The translations under genes were made by a program, and so were the position numbers. DNA of 64,000 nucleotides from Pararhizobium gei (lineage in GTDB: Bacteria; Pseudomonadota; Alphaproteobacteria; Rhizobiales; Rhizobiaceae): positions 2,816,001 through 2,880,000 of the forward strand of contig NZ_CP119409.1 of the NCBI RefSeq assembly GCF_029223885.1, written 5' to 3'. The notes below the pieces were generated by a model that ran no database searches, was not told the DNA's origin, and saw only the letters and a list, made by a program, of their open reading frames with translations. Below are positions 18,817 to 28,342 of this stretch, piece by piece (within the stretch, counting starts at the first letter, position 1; each line of letters begins with the position of its first letter).

Positions 18817-20250
18817 TTAAGCGGCGTTTCCCGCCATGGACGACAACGGGTATTTTTCAAGCAGCGCCTGAACGATCCTGCCGCAGCCCGTGCCCTTCGA
18901 AGACTTGATCATGACAACATCTCCGGCAGTGACGGACGACACAGCAAAATCGGTCAATGCGTCGACGGTTTCGCGATATTCGACATGGATTCCTTCCGGC
19001 AGCGCGTCCCGCAGATGCACCATCTCGGGGCCGGCCAGCCAGACATGGGCAATACCGGCTTCGACGAGCGGAGCCGCCAGTTCCGCGTGGACCCTGCCCG
19101 CGAATTCGCCCATCTCCAGCATGTCGCCCAAAATGGCAATCTTTCGTCCGCCTTGAGGCGTTTCGGTTTCGCCGAGAAGGGCAATCGCCGCCCGCATGGA
19201 GGCCGGGTTGGCGTTGTAGCTCTCGTCGATCAGCACAAAGAATCCCGTGCCGATCGGGAACCGGTGGCGGGCGCCGCGGCCCTTCTCCGGCCGCAGGGTG
19301 CCGAGCGCAGCAACGACGCTGTCGATGGTCGCGCCGACCAAGGTGGCGGCACCGATCGCGGCCAGTGCATTTTCCGCTATATGACGTCCCGGAGCACCCA
19401 TCTCGATTTCGAGGGTGCGTCCGCCGATCCCAGCCCAGAGCACCGCCCGCTCCGAACCGCCGGCAAATTCCAGCAGACGGAAATCCGCACGGGGATTGCT
19501 GCCGAAACTGTGAATGTGGCTTATTCCAAGCGACGTCGCCGCCCTTTCGAGCATATCGAACTGTTCATTGTCCCGGTTGAGAATCACATGGCCGCCATCG
19601 ACGAGGCCTTCCATGATCTCAGCCTTGGCCGCGGCAATCTCGCCGAGATCCTTGAAATTCCCGAGATGGGCGGCGGCGATCGTGGTAATGATCGCGACGT
19701 GCGGCCTTACCATCTTCACGAGCGGGCGAATTTCATCCGGATGGTTCATCCCGATCTCGAAGACGCCGAAATCGGTGTTTTCCGGCATTCGGGCAAGAGT
19801 AAGCGGCACGCCCCAGTGATTGTTGAAGGAGGCGACGGAGGCGTGAACGCGGCCGGACGGCGCAAGCACATGCCGGAGCATTTCCTTGGTGGTCGTCTTG
19901 CCGACGGAGCCGGTAACGGCGATGATCCTGGCGGCGCTACGGTCGCGCGCGGCACAGCCGAGACGGACCATGGCCTCCAGCACGTCATCGACCACGATCA
20001 TCGGCGCGCTCAGCCGTCCGAGCGCCGGAAGCTTCGCCTCGCTGACGACAAGCAGGGTCGCGCCATTGGCGATCGCGATTCCCGCGTAGTCATGTCCGTC
20101 GACGCGGTCGCCCTTGATCGCGAAGAAGGCCTCGCCCTTGCCGATAGAGCGGCTATCGATGGAAATACCGGTAATGCCCTCGGGCAGGTTTCCCATGGGG
20201 CGCCCGTGCATGGCCGCCATCAGATCGTCGATAGTCCAGAGAATAGTCAA
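18817..20250 (-). CDS. murF: UDP-N-acetylmuramoyl-tripeptide--D-alanyl-D-alanine ligase
   Basis: MurF adds D-Ala-D-Ala (made by DdlB) to the UDP-MurNAc tripeptide. The 477-residue protein has an N-terminal MurE/MurF uracil domain (GISIDSRSIGKGEAFFAIKG), the ATP loop VTGSVGKTTTKEML near residue 111, and the C-terminal DESYNANPASMRAA block. It starts one base after the murE stop. The C terminus reaches the wider mraY spacer. All three Mur-ligase domains are present. Confidence 0.96.
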   Translation of the reverse strand: MTILWTIDDLMAAMHGRPMGNLPEGITGISIDSRSIGKGEAFFAIKGDRVDGHDYAGIAIANGATLLVVSEAKLPALGRLSAPMIVVDDVLEAMVRLGCAARDRSAARIIAVTGSVGKTTTKEMLRHVLAPSGRVHASVASFNNHWGVPLTLARMPENTDFGVFEIGMNHPDEIRPLVKMVRPHVAIITTIAAAHLGNFKDLGEIAAAKAEIMEGLVDGGHVILNRDNEQFDMLERAATSLGISHIHSFGSNPRADFRLLEFAGGSERAVLWAGIGGRTLEIEMGAPGRHIAENALAAIGAATLVGATIDSVVAALGTLRPEKGRGARHRFPIGTGFFVLIDESYNANPASMRAAIALLGETETPQGGRKIAILGDMLEMGEFAGRVHAELAAPLVEAGIAHVWLAGPEMVHLRDALPEGIHVEYRETVDALTDFAVSSVTAGDVVMIKSSKGTGCGRIVQALLEKYPLSSMAGNAA

Positions 20251-20251
20251 A

Positions 20252-21712
20252 TCACTGACCTCCCAATGCTTTTTTCAGTTCGGCATGGTCGGAGAAAGGC
20301 AGCGTGACGGAGCCGATCGTCTGCCCCTCCTCATGCCCCTTGCCGGCGACGATCAGCGTGTCGCCGGATGACAGCATGGCGACGGCTGACTTGATCGCTT
20401 CGGCGCGGTCGCCGATTTCGGTGGCGCCGGGAGCTGCCGCCAGGATCTCGCTGCGGATGGTTTCGGGAACTTCTGAACGCGGATTGTCATCGGTGACGAT
20501 AACCACATCCGCCAGACGGGTGGCGATTTCCCCCATGATCGGCCGCTTGCCCTTGTCGCGGTCGCCGCCGCACCCGAACACCACGATGACGCGGCCGGTC
20601 GTGAAGGGCCTGACCGATGTCAGGACGTTTTCGAGCGCGTCCGGCTTATGGGCGTAATCGACATAGGCGAGTGCGCCGTTTTCACTCTGCCCCACAAGTT
20701 CGAGACGACCGGATGCGCCCTGCAGCTTCTCAAGCGCCGACATTGCGTCCCCGGCACCCACCCCCGTTGCCATGGCAAGACCCGCCGCGACCAGCGCGTT
20801 CGAAATCTGGAAGTCGCCTGCGAGCGGCACATGGACTTCGAAAATCTCGCTTCCCACGTGAATTTCGGCAATCTGCTTGTGACGGAAATGCTCGACGCGC
20901 TTCAGCGACAAATAATCGCCCTTGCGACCGACTGTCAGAACGTCCTGTCCCGCCCCCTTCGCCGCGGCGATCGCCTGCGCCGACCAGCTGTCGTCCGAGA
21001 AAATGACCGCCGGCGAGCCTTTCGGAAGGACGCCGTCGAACAGCCGCATCTTGGCAGCCATATAGTCTTCAACCGTTGGATGATAATCCATATGGTCGCG
21101 GCCGAGATTGGTAAAGCCTGCCGCTGCCAGACGGACACCGTCGAGGCGGCTCTGGTCGAGCCCGTGGCTGGAAGCCTCCATTGCCGCATGGGTCACGCCG
21201 GCATCCGCCAGTTCGGCAAGCAGCTTGTGCAGCGACACAGGGTCGGGGGTCGTCAGCGAGCCGTAATCGTTCCGGCCGGGCGCAATCACGCCCGTCGTAC
21301 CGATCATCGCCGCAAGGTGTCCGGCATGCGCCCAGATCTGACGGGTGAAGGACGCGACCGAGGTCTTTCCGGCAGTCCCGGTCACGGCAACCATGGTCTG
21401 CGGCTGGCGTTCGTAAAAACGGGCTGCGGCCAGAGCAAGCAGCCGGCGCGGCGATGCAGCAACCAGCAATGGCACGGAAAGCGCTTCGGACACACCGTTC
21501 CCGGTCACCACGGCGGCCGCGCCGCGCCCAACGGCGTCGGCGACGAATGCCCTTCCGTCGGCCTTGCTGCCGGCAAGAGCCACGAACAGCGAGCCCGGAA
21601 CGACCTGCCGGCTATCGGCGGTAATTGCGGTAATATCGACGTCACCGGCGGCCGGGTTCATCTGTTCGGCAATGTCCGGGAAATCCTTCCCGATGAGGTC
21701 TTTGAGCTTCAT
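20252..21712 (-). CDS. murE: UDP-N-acetylmuramoyl-L-alanyl-D-glutamate--2,6-diaminopimelate ligase
   Basis: MurE adds the third stem residue. The 486-residue protein has the N-terminal [17 protein letters not shown] block, ATP loop [13 protein letters not shown] near residue 110, and the substrate-specificity motif DNPRSE near residue 405, which selects meso-diaminopimelate over lysine. That predicts ordinary Gram-negative DAP-type peptidoglycan. It lies between ftsI and murF, 62 bases after the ftsI stop. Confidence 0.96.
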   Translation of the reverse strand: MKLKDLIGKDFPDIAEQMNPAAGDVDITAITADSRQVVPGSLFVALAGSKADGRAFVADAVGRGAAAVVTGNGVSEALSVPLLVAASPRRLLALAAARFYERQPQTMVAVTGTAGKTSVASFTRQIWAHAGHLAAMIGTTGVIAPGRNDYGSLTTPDPVSLHKLLAELADAGVTHAAMEASSHGLDQSRLDGVRLAAAGFTNLGRDHMDYHPTVEDYMAAKMRLFDGVLPKGSPAVIFSDDSWSAQAIAAAKGAGQDVLTVGRKGDYLSLKRVEHFRHKQIAEIHVGSEIFEVHVPLAGDFQISNALVAAGLAMATGVGAGDAMSALEKLQGASGRLELVGQSENGALAYVDYAHKPDALENVLTSVRPFTTGRVIVVFGCGGDRDKGKRPIMGEIATRLADVVIVTDDNPRSEVPETIRSEILAAAPGATEIGDRAEAIKSAVAMLSSGDTLIVAGKGHEEGQTIGSVTLPFSDHAELKKALGGQ

Positions 21713-21774
21713 GGATGCACTTTTCAGTTGTTCCGACCGGCCGGGCGACAGGTCCCCGTGTTGTCATTCCATGG

Positions 21775-23520
21775 TCAATAAGACACGAGCAAGGCAGAGC
21801 CATCTTCTCCGAATTTCGGTTCGACACCGAGAAGCGGCGCCGACCGGCTGATGATGTCGTGCACCATCGGCGCCGCCGTATTGCCTGCAAGGGCCGCGCC
21901 ATTGCCCTTGTCGGTCTTCGGTTCGTCGATGAACGTCAAGACCACGTAGCGCGGATCGTCGATCGGAAAACCGGCCAGAAAGGCGTTGAAATTGGCGGCA
22001 TTCGAGTAGCGTCCATTCACGACCTTGTCCGCTGTCCCGGTCTTGCCGCCGACATTGAAGCCCGGTACGCGCGCGTTCCTGCCCGATCCCTTGACGCCGT
22101 TCCAGCGGAACAGGAAGCGCATGTCGTCGCTTGTGCTCTTCTTGATGACCGGCGTTGACGCGGCCTGGGCCTGCTCGACGGTTCTCGGCAGGAAGGTCGG
22201 CTCGATCAGACTGCCGCCGTTGAGCAGCGCTGCGCCGGCGACCGCCGTCTGCAGTGGCGTGGTCGAGACGCCGTGGCCGAAGGAGATGGTAATCGAGTTG
22301 ATCTTCTTCCATTCGCGCGGCTGGCTCGGCATCTTCACTTCCGGCAGTTCGGTCTGCATCCTTGAGAGCAGCCCTATGCGGGTGAGGAATTCCTTGTGGC
22401 CCGCAATGCCGACAAGATCGGCCATCTTGGCAGTCCCGATATTGGATGAATACTGGAAGATCTCGGGTACCGTCAGAACGCGGTTCTTGCCGTGAAAATC
22501 TTTGATGGTGAACCCGCCAATGCGAATGGGATAGCGTGCGTCGAAACTGTCGGTGAGCTTCACCTTTCCGGAATCGAGCGCCATCGCAGTCGTAAACGAC
22601 TTGAAGGTCGACCCCATCTCGAACGTGCCGTTCGACATGCGGTTCATCCAGCCTTCCTTGGCACCGTCGGCGGGCTTGTTCGGATCATAGTCGGGATAGG
22701 ACACCATGGCGAGAATTTCGCCGGTCCTGGCATTCAGGACCACACCGCCGGCGGCAAGCGACTTGAACTTGACCATGGCATCGACCACGACGTCGCGCAG
22801 GATGTTCTGGACGCGCAGGTCGATGGACAGCTTGACCGGTTCGAGTTTCGCGTCGCTGGTCATGCCGATGGCGGCAAGATCGGCGAGCCCCTGATTGTCG
22901 ATCCAGCGTTCCATGCCGGCAATGCCGCGGTTGTCGACATTGACATGGCCGACGATATGCGAGGCCGTGGCGCCGCCGGGATAGAAACGGCGCTTTTCCG
23001 GCCGGAAACCGATGCCGGGAATGCCAAGCGCCAGGATTTCGCTCTGCTGCTTGGGCGTCAGCTGACGCCGGAGCCACTGGAAGCGCGAATCGGATTTCAG
23101 CTTGTTGTAGATCTCCGCGACGTTGAGATTGGGCAGCACGGTGGAAAGCTGCTCGACGGCCTCGTTCGCATCGACGATCTTGTGCGGCTCAGCATAGAGC
23201 GAGACGGTGCGGATATCCGTCGCCAGGATCTCGCCGTTGCGATCGAGAATATCGGGACGTGACGCCATGAGGTTGTCGGCGCGGCCGATGCTCGACACCG
23301 TGTCCGGCTGCGCCAGACCATATTGGACGAGACGGCCGCCGATGATGCAATAGACAAGGGTGAAGCTGACGATGACGATGGCGACGCGACTGCGCGCCTG
23401 ATTGTTGCTCTTCTTGCGGGTTCCCTCGAAGGGACGCCCCAGATCGCCGGGATGGTTGTTGCCACCATGGGAAAAATGAGCCTTGCTCTTGACGATCATG
23501 ATCCGGGACAGAAAAGACAT
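21775..23520 (-). CDS. ftsI: Septal peptidoglycan transpeptidase FtsI (PBP3)
   Basis: FtsI crosslinks septal peptidoglycan. The 581-residue protein has a cytoplasmic tail rich in Lys/Arg, one membrane anchor near residues 46-64, a PBP dimer domain, and the transpeptidase domain with SxxK (STFK, about residue 305), SxN (SSN, about 357) and KTGT (about 490). Its ATG overlaps the ftsL stop (TGATG), giving tight coupling. Length and motifs are normal for class B PBPs. Confidence 0.97.
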   Translation of the reverse strand: MSFLSRIMIVKSKAHFSHGGNNHPGDLGRPFEGTRKKSNNQARSRVAIVIVSFTLVYCIIGGRLVQYGLAQPDTVSSIGRADNLMASRPDILDRNGEILATDIRTVSLYAEPHKIVDANEAVEQLSTVLPNLNVAEIYNKLKSDSRFQWLRRQLTPKQQSEILALGIPGIGFRPEKRRFYPGGATASHIVGHVNVDNRGIAGMERWIDNQGLADLAAIGMTSDAKLEPVKLSIDLRVQNILRDVVVDAMVKFKSLAAGGVVLNARTGEILAMVSYPDYDPNKPADGAKEGWMNRMSNGTFEMGSTFKSFTTAMALDSGKVKLTDSFDARYPIRIGGFTIKDFHGKNRVLTVPEIFQYSSNIGTAKMADLVGIAGHKEFLTRIGLLSRMQTELPEVKMPSQPREWKKINSITISFGHGVSTTPLQTAVAGAALLNGGSLIEPTFLPRTVEQAQAASTPVIKKSTSDDMRFLFRWNGVKGSGRNARVPGFNVGGKTGTADKVVNGRYSNAANFNAFLAGFPIDDPRYVVLTFIDEPKTDKGNGAALAGNTAAPMVHDIISRSAPLLGVEPKFGEDGSALLVSY

Positions 23521-23942
23521 CAGCGCGCCACCGAATCTGTTTTGGCCACAGAACCTGTTTTAATCGTGTCTGTCTTGGCAGCTTGCTTCTTGGCCTTGCC
23601 CTTCGGCTTGGCCATACCCATGATCTCGAGAACGTCTTCGGGTGGCGGCAGATCGGCCTTGAGCATCGGCAATTCCTCCGGTCGGGCCAGTTGCGTCGGA
23701 ACGGTGGGACTCAACTGCAGATCCTGTTGATAGACCGTCACGAGCTTTTCCAGCCGGCCGGGCTGGGTGAGAAGCGCCCAGTCCGCGCGCAAAAGGTCGA
23801 TGGTATCCTCCTCGAGCTTGATGTTCGACTCGAGCTTGCGAACCTCTTCCAGCTTGTTTTCCGCTTGATGCTTGATCGTATAGGTGACGGTCGCGGCAGC
23901 GGTCATGACGACGATCAGGACGATATCCAGGCTACGCAGCAT
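23520..23942 (-). CDS. ftsL: Cell division protein FtsL
   Basis: FtsL is a small bitopic divisome protein. The 140-residue product has a single N-terminal membrane segment (IVLIVVMTAAATVTYTI), then a periplasmic leucine-zipper-like helix (ENKLEEVRKLESNIKLEEDTI), and a longer Pro/Lys-rich C-terminal tail (KPKGKAKKQAAK) typical of rhizobial forms. Position between rsmH and ftsI, with a 3-base gap before and an overlap after, supports the call more than sequence, because FtsL is poorly conserved. Confidence 0.9.
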   Translation of the reverse strand: MLRSLDIVLIVVMTAAATVTYTIKHQAENKLEEVRKLESNIKLEEDTIDLLRADWALLTQPGRLEKLVTVYQQDLQLSPTVPTQLARPEELPMLKADLPPPEDVLEIMGMAKPKGKAKKQAAKTDTIKTGSVAKTDSVAR

Positions 23943-23945
23943 CTC

Positions 23946-24971
23946 TTAACCTCCAATCCTTCCCAGGCTCGCAAGATTTGGCAAATCGAAGATCGACAGA
24001 TCATCTGCCTCTGGCGGAGCGCCTGTACGGACACCCACCCGCATTTTGGCGGATCGGGCGCGTGGATTGCGGGACGCTTCTTCTTCTGTGGCCGCGATCA
24101 TGGACTTGCCAACTGGTGCGAAGGTTGCCGCGCGCTCATGCACCAGCGGCAGGTGCCGCGAGCCCGAAGCCTTGCCGGCCCTGTCCTGAAAGAATTTCTT
24201 GACGATGCGGTCTTCCAGCGAATGGAACGTGACGACAGTCAAGCGCCCACCTGGCTTTAGCGCCCGCTCGGCGGCGAACAGAGCCCGCGCCAGTTCGCCA
24301 AGTTCGTCGTTGACGAAAATGCGCAGAGCCTGGAACACGCGGGTTGCGGGATGGATCTTGTCCTTGGCCTTGCGCGGCGTGACGATTTCGATGAGGCCGG
24401 CGAGATCGCGGGTGGTGACGAAGGGTTCCTCCAGGCGGCGCTTCTCGATGGCGCGTGCAATCCGGCCGGATTGCGGCTCCTCGCCGAGGAAACCGAAAAT
24501 GCGGGTGAGATCGGAGACCTTGGCACGGTTGACGACATCCGCGGCGGTCACGCCGTCGCTCGACATGCGCATGTCGAGCGGCCCGCGCCGCTGGAAGGAA
24601 AACCCCCGATCCGCCTCGTCGATCTGCATGGAGGAGACACCGATATCGAGAACCACGCCGTCGAGGCCGTCGTCCGGCGCATAGTCCGCCAAGGCCGAAA
24701 ACCGGGAGTGGACGAGAGTGAGATGGCCGTTGCTGGCGCCCACCATGGCCTGCCCGCCCTCAATCGCCGCCGGGTCGCGATCGAGCGCGATCACATCGGC
24801 GCCGGATGCGAGGATGGCCGAAGTGTAGCCTCCCGCGCCGAAGGTTCCGTCGAGAATGATCTTGCCGGGAGCAAGATCGAGGCTCGCCAGAACCTCGGGG
24901 AGAAGAACCGGAATGTGACGGACCGGTCCGCCATCGGCATCAGTGGAAGCTGTGCCTTGATCCGCCATCAT
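23946..24971 (-). CDS. rsmH: 16S rRNA (cytosine-1402-N4)-methyltransferase RsmH (MraW)
   Basis: RsmH methylates C1402 of 16S rRNA with SAM. The 341-residue form begins MMADQG and shows [10 protein letters not shown], the SAM motif [26 protein letters not shown], the [11 protein letters not shown] segment and ENIFVND-type block [11 protein letters not shown]. The open frame continues far upstream through mraZ, but family N terminus and GGAG ahead of 24971 fix the start. It lies 14 bases after mraZ and 3 before ftsL. Confidence 0.96.
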   Translation of the reverse strand: MMADQGTASTDADGGPVRHIPVLLPEVLASLDLAPGKIILDGTFGAGGYTSAILASGADVIALDRDPAAIEGGQAMVGASNGHLTLVHSRFSALADYAPDDGLDGVVLDIGVSSMQIDEADRGFSFQRRGPLDMRMSSDGVTAADVVNRAKVSDLTRIFGFLGEEPQSGRIARAIEKRRLEEPFVTTRDLAGLIEIVTPRKAKDKIHPATRVFQALRIFVNDELGELARALFAAERALKPGGRLTVVTFHSLEDRIVKKFFQDRAGKASGSRHLPLVHERAATFAPVGKSMIAATEEEASRNPRARSAKMRVGVRTGAPPEADDLSIFDLPNLASLGRIGG

Positions 24972-24985
24972 TCCGTTTCTCCGCT

Positions 24986-25426
24986 CTAGTCGGAACGCAA
25001 ACCTCGCAACCTGCGTTCTTCCCGTGCCGTCGCCTGCGTTTCCTGAAACACCTGCGGCGACCACAACTGAAAATGATCCGCCCGTCCGACGAAGGTGACT
25101 TCGTTGGTTATTCCGGTGAAGTCGCGGATAAAATCCGTGACCATCAGCCGGCCTTCCTGATCGAGCTTCATGAAGACCCCGCCCCCATGAATCAGGAGCG
25201 ACATCTGATTGGCCTGCGGCGAAAACGGGTTCTCGCCGACAATCTGCCTTTCGAAACGGTCCAGCAACTCCGGGCCGCCGGCGCTGATAGCCGGAAAGAC
25301 AAAATCCTGAAAGCAGTAAAGCTCCCGAATATCCAGCGCCGACAAAACGGACCGAAACATCGAGGGAACGGACACCCGCCCCTTCGAATCGATCCGATGT
25401 GTCGCATGCGAGAGGAAGCGGTTCAT
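24986..25426 (-). CDS. mraZ: Transcriptional regulator MraZ
   Basis: MraZ is the AbrB-fold DNA-binding protein that heads dcw clusters and represses its own operon in E. coli. The 146-residue product starts [22 protein letters not shown] and contains two SpoVT-AbrB-like repeats; the second carries the [16 protein letters not shown] block. The ATG at 25426 is chosen by family N terminus; upstream in-frame codons give an unrelated extension. Four TGGG boxes with 10-bp spacing lie 175-207 bases upstream and are the likely binding site. Confidence 0.95.
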   Translation of the reverse strand: MNRFLSHATHRIDSKGRVSVPSMFRSVLSALDIRELYCFQDFVFPAISAGGPELLDRFERQIVGENPFSPQANQMSLLIHGGGVFMKLDQEGRLMVTDFIRDFTGITNEVTFVGRADHFQLWSPQVFQETQATAREERRLRGLRSD

Positions 25427-25520
25427 GACGAAATACAGCCGTTCCCGAAAGCAATGCCCGACCACACGGCCGGCACGCACTCTCAAAACCAGGCACAAGT
25501 TTCCACCACCGGGCGACATG

Positions 25521-25571
25521 CCCGTTCGAAAAACTGCCGTCAGGCAGTCCCGAAACTTGCGGTGAACGGGC
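25521..25571 (-). promoter_or_regulatory. Attenuator-like hairpin in the mraZ leader
   Basis: On the minus strand ACTGCC-tgac-GGCAGT is followed directly by five T residues, the form of an intrinsic terminator, about 105 bases before the mraZ ATG. It is enclosed by an outer 8-bp inverted repeat (GAACGGGC/GCCCGTTC). If transcription starts upstream, near the TGGG boxes, this would be inside the leader and could act as an attenuator. The promoter has not been located, so this is a structural candidate. Confidence 0.45.
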
Positions 25572-25599
25572 CTTAATCAGCCCTTGTGCAGTGCATGAT

Positions 25600-25633
25600 T
25601 GGGATAACATGGGACCATATGGGCGTCAATGGG
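25600..25633 (+). promoter_or_regulatory. Four TGGG direct repeats at 10-bp spacing (candidate MraZ operator)
   Basis: TGGG begins at 25600, 25610, 25620 and 25630, exactly one helical turn apart. E. coli MraZ binds TGGGN direct repeats separated by 5-base spacers, which is the same 10-bp period. The repeats read on the plus strand, opposite to mraZ. This region is the only sizeable gap (424 bases) between mraZ and the RNase P RNA gene; apart from this and the leader hairpin I see no other feature in it. Confidence 0.7.
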
Positions 25634-25850
25634 ATTTGCTCTCTTCCGGCACGTGCCATAGCCGGATATTGATAGTCTGTTAAGTTTAAAAAAGAGTTAC
25701 GATTTGGCCGTCAAGGCATTGGTTTAAAAAAGGAAACCGTCTCCTCAAAAAATACGATATTTTGAATTAGACATGCGGAATAAGCTTGTCGGTTCAAATG
25801 GATGTACGATTTCCGCGATCGTCTGTTCGCACATGTTAACAGGGGAAAAT

Positions 25851-26245
25851 GCCAGTTGGCCTGTAAGCCGGGTTCTGTATGGCTCCGGCCCGAAAGCCGG
25901 AACGTGGCAGCCATTCATCTGGGACAGCGCTTGCGCGATGCCTCCTGCAACCCACCCGGATGACTGGCCCGGAAACGGCCGGACCACTTGCGTGGGCCAC
26001 GTCATCCCTATTCGGTTTTGCTCCCGGTGGGGTTTGCCTTGCCACCCATGTCGCCATGCGCGCGGTGGGCTCTTACCCCACCCTTTCACCCTTACCTGCC
26101 AAGGCAGGCGGTATTCTCTCTGTGGCACTTTCCCTGGGGTCGCCCCCGCCGGACGTTATCCGGCACCGTTTTTCCGTGGAGCCCGGACTTTCCTCCCCCC
26201 GCAGCCTTTCGGCCCTAGCGGAGCGCGGCTGCCCGGCCAACTGGC
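25851..26245 (-). ncRNA. rnpB: RNase P RNA (class A)
   Basis: The minus strand carries the bacterial RNase P RNA that matures tRNA 5' ends. The ends pair to form helix P1 (GCCAGTTGGCC at 25851-25861 with GGCCAACTGGC at 26235-26245). Inside are the universally conserved CR-I block (GGGGGGAGGAAAGTCCGGGCTCC in two adjoining parts, near 26180-26205) and the 3' conserved region with the tRNA-CCA-binding loop side (GAACCCGGCTTACAG near 25862-25876). Length about 395 nt fits alphaproteobacterial type A. Exact transcript ends may extend a few bases. Confidence 0.95.
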
Positions 26246-26304
26246 AAGCGGTCCATAGCCGAGGCGGGCCATGATTGCCAGAGCGAAAGACAACCCGTCG
26301 GCGT

Positions 26305-27495
26305 CTATTTGGTGCAGACGGCGAAATCCGTTTCGTATTCGGGCGCATCGAGAACGCCGTTCGCGAGCAACGTCGCGCCGAGACGGCCGATCTCGTCCGA
26401 GCTCTTTGCAGCCATTCCGTTGCCGCCGGTCAGAACGGCAATTCTGTCCGATCCGGCAAAGCCGATATAGGGATAGCCGTGCCGGGTGAACGTCGTGACG
26501 CAGGGCGCCCAGGCGAACTTGGCCGGCGTGAAGGACGGCATCGCTCCCTTCAGCAAACCGGCCATGTGATCGACGGCCGCGCGGTTCCCTTCGCCGCGGA
26601 ACCATGTTCTGATGCCGGCTTCATCTTGCAGATCGATATCGCTCGGATCGCCACCGATCTTGATGTACCACTTGCCATCCGGATACAGGATGGGCGGCAG
26701 CAGGTAATAGCTTTCGTCCTGCTCCGGTGCGGAGGTTATCAGCGAGGGAATGCCGGACAATCGTGGCAGATCGGCCTCGGCAACCTCGGCAAAAACAACC
26801 GTCCGCGCCTTCACGGTTAGATCGAGCGGCCGCTTCATCAGCTTGTCCGAAATGGAGAACCCGCCGGCTGCGACAAGGACGCGCCCGCCGGTGAGCGAAC
26901 GGCCGTGGTTCAGCCGCACCTCGACGCCGTCCCGAAACTCGTCGATGGCAATTACCTCGTCGCGAAAAATCTTCACTCCGGTGCGTTCCGCCAGCAGGAC
27001 CTGCGCAGCCACAAGGGCGCGGGGATTGATATGGCCGGCATTCCGGGGTTCGTAAACGCCACAATAGCCGGGCGGAAAGCGAAATGACGGGAAACGGCTC
27101 GCGAGACCGGCAGTGTCGATGAACGGCGCCTCGACACCGAGGCGGTCGCGGGCGGCAATGACGTTCTCGATCTCCGCATCGGCCCCGCCCGGCGGGGGCG
27201 CTACGATGAGGCAGCCTGATTCGCTGTAGAATTTGATACCGCTGGCATTTTCGATGTCGCCGTAGCGCTCGATGGACCGGCGGGCCAGCCGCGCCCATAC
27301 GGAATCGGGATCGATGGTCCGGGTGATACGGCCATTGTCGTAGTGGCTGCTGAACACGCCGTCATGGCTTGCCCAGACCGCAGGTTCATCCGGCCCGACA
27401 AGCGCGATCGAAGCCCCGGCTACTGCCAGATGCCGTGCGGCGGCGGCACCCATCATGCCCTTGCCGACAATAATGAAATCGAATTTTTCCTGCAT
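26305..27495 (-). CDS. FAD-dependent oxidoreductase (DAO family, sarcosine-oxidase-like)
   Basis: A 396-residue flavoprotein of the D-amino-acid-oxidase (DAO) fold. It opens with the FAD-binding Rossmann motif FIIVGKGMMGAAAARHLA (the usual GxGxxG reads GKGMMG), has the mid FAD contact VLVAAGGFS, and near the C terminus PCVTTFTRHGYPYIGF and LTGGNGMAAKSS. This layout resembles monomeric sarcosine/N-methyltryptophan oxidases, where a Cys in this C-terminal region (here APCVTTF) binds flavin covalently. The substrate is unknown. It ends about 60 bases before rnpB and is probably a single gene. Confidence 0.85.
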   Translation of the reverse strand: MQEKFDFIIVGKGMMGAAAARHLAVAGASIALVGPDEPAVWASHDGVFSSHYDNGRITRTIDPDSVWARLARRSIERYGDIENASGIKFYSESGCLIVAPPPGGADAEIENVIAARDRLGVEAPFIDTAGLASRFPSFRFPPGYCGVYEPRNAGHINPRALVAAQVLLAERTGVKIFRDEVIAIDEFRDGVEVRLNHGRSLTGGRVLVAAGGFSISDKLMKRPLDLTVKARTVVFAEVAEADLPRLSGIPSLITSAPEQDESYYLLPPILYPDGKWYIKIGGDPSDIDLQDEAGIRTWFRGEGNRAAVDHMAGLLKGAMPSFTPAKFAWAPCVTTFTRHGYPYIGFAGSDRIAVLTGGNGMAAKSSDEIGRLGATLLANGVLDAPEYETDFAVCTK

Positions 27496-27600
27496 GCCTT
27501 ACACCTTCGGATCGATATCCGGAAATAGCATGGGACCGGCAGGGCCGCACCCCGCGAAAATTCAGATGCCGGTACGCGCAACCTGCCCGGCTCTTTGGTT

Positions 27601-28128
27601 TCAGTCGATGATGCTCTGGACCTTGCCGCAGTAGCGGCGCGACACGGGATTCATTTTTTTGGCGCCGTGGCCGGCATTGTAGCGCAGGATGGTGCCGCAG
27701 GTGAAACCGCCGGACAGTTCATGGGCGATGGCAAGATATTTCATGCCGAACTTGATGTTGGTCTCGGCATCGAACAGGCCGTTCCTGCCCCCGGAATAGC
27801 CCATCATCCGCGCTGTCGCAGGCTTGATCTGCATCAGGCCGATCTCGCCTGCGCTGCCGCGGGCTTTCGGATTGAAATTGCTTTCAACCGTGATCACGGC
27901 ATTGGCGAGATCGACGGGAACGCCATACTCGGTGGCGTAAGTCTTGATCAGATCGCTGTAGAGGGCGGATTTAAGCGAAACACCGGGCGACGCATATCCG
28001 GTGGTGCGGGTCACCGATTTGATGGAGGAGGTAATGGTTTCGGCTTTGTCCCTGGCATAGGCCGATACGGCTCCGGAAAACAGCATGCAGGCGCATGCCG
28101 CAGCCGCAGCAAGTTGCGATCGTCTCAT
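27601..28128 (-). CDS. Secreted lytic transglycosylase, SLT domain (175 aa)
   Basis: A small periplasmic enzyme that cleaves the MurNAc-GlcNAc bond with 1,6-anhydro-MurNAc formation. A signal peptide (about residues 1-25, ending VSAYA) precedes one SLT domain: the catalytic Glu is in VITVESNFNP (about residue 84), followed by GEIGLMQIKPATA and the C-terminal LRYNAGHG. Two Cys (FTCGT, YCGK) may form a disulfide. A T-run/hairpin was not seen after it. It is one of several peptidoglycan-cleaving genes in 27-40 kb. Confidence 0.9.
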   Translation of the reverse strand: MRRSQLAAAAACACMLFSGAVSAYARDKAETITSSIKSVTRTTGYASPGVSLKSALYSDLIKTYATEYGVPVDLANAVITVESNFNPKARGSAGEIGLMQIKPATARMMGYSGGRNGLFDAETNIKFGMKYLAIAHELSGGFTCGTILRYNAGHGAKKMNPVSRRYCGKVQSIID

Positions 28129-28342
28129 TGATGTTGAAGTCTCCGCTGTCGGCGCGGTGGCATCAGGACATACCCGGTCCCGCCATCTCGCGCACCGATT
28201 TTTTTGTCATCAGCAGGGAGGTTTTGCCTCAAATCACCTGCCGCTTGGCACGGCCGGAAAAGACCCGGCCTTCGTGACGAGGATGTGGCAGCGCACAAAA
28301 AAATAAACTGCGGCTGGAAATCGGGCGTCCACGAATGGCTTT

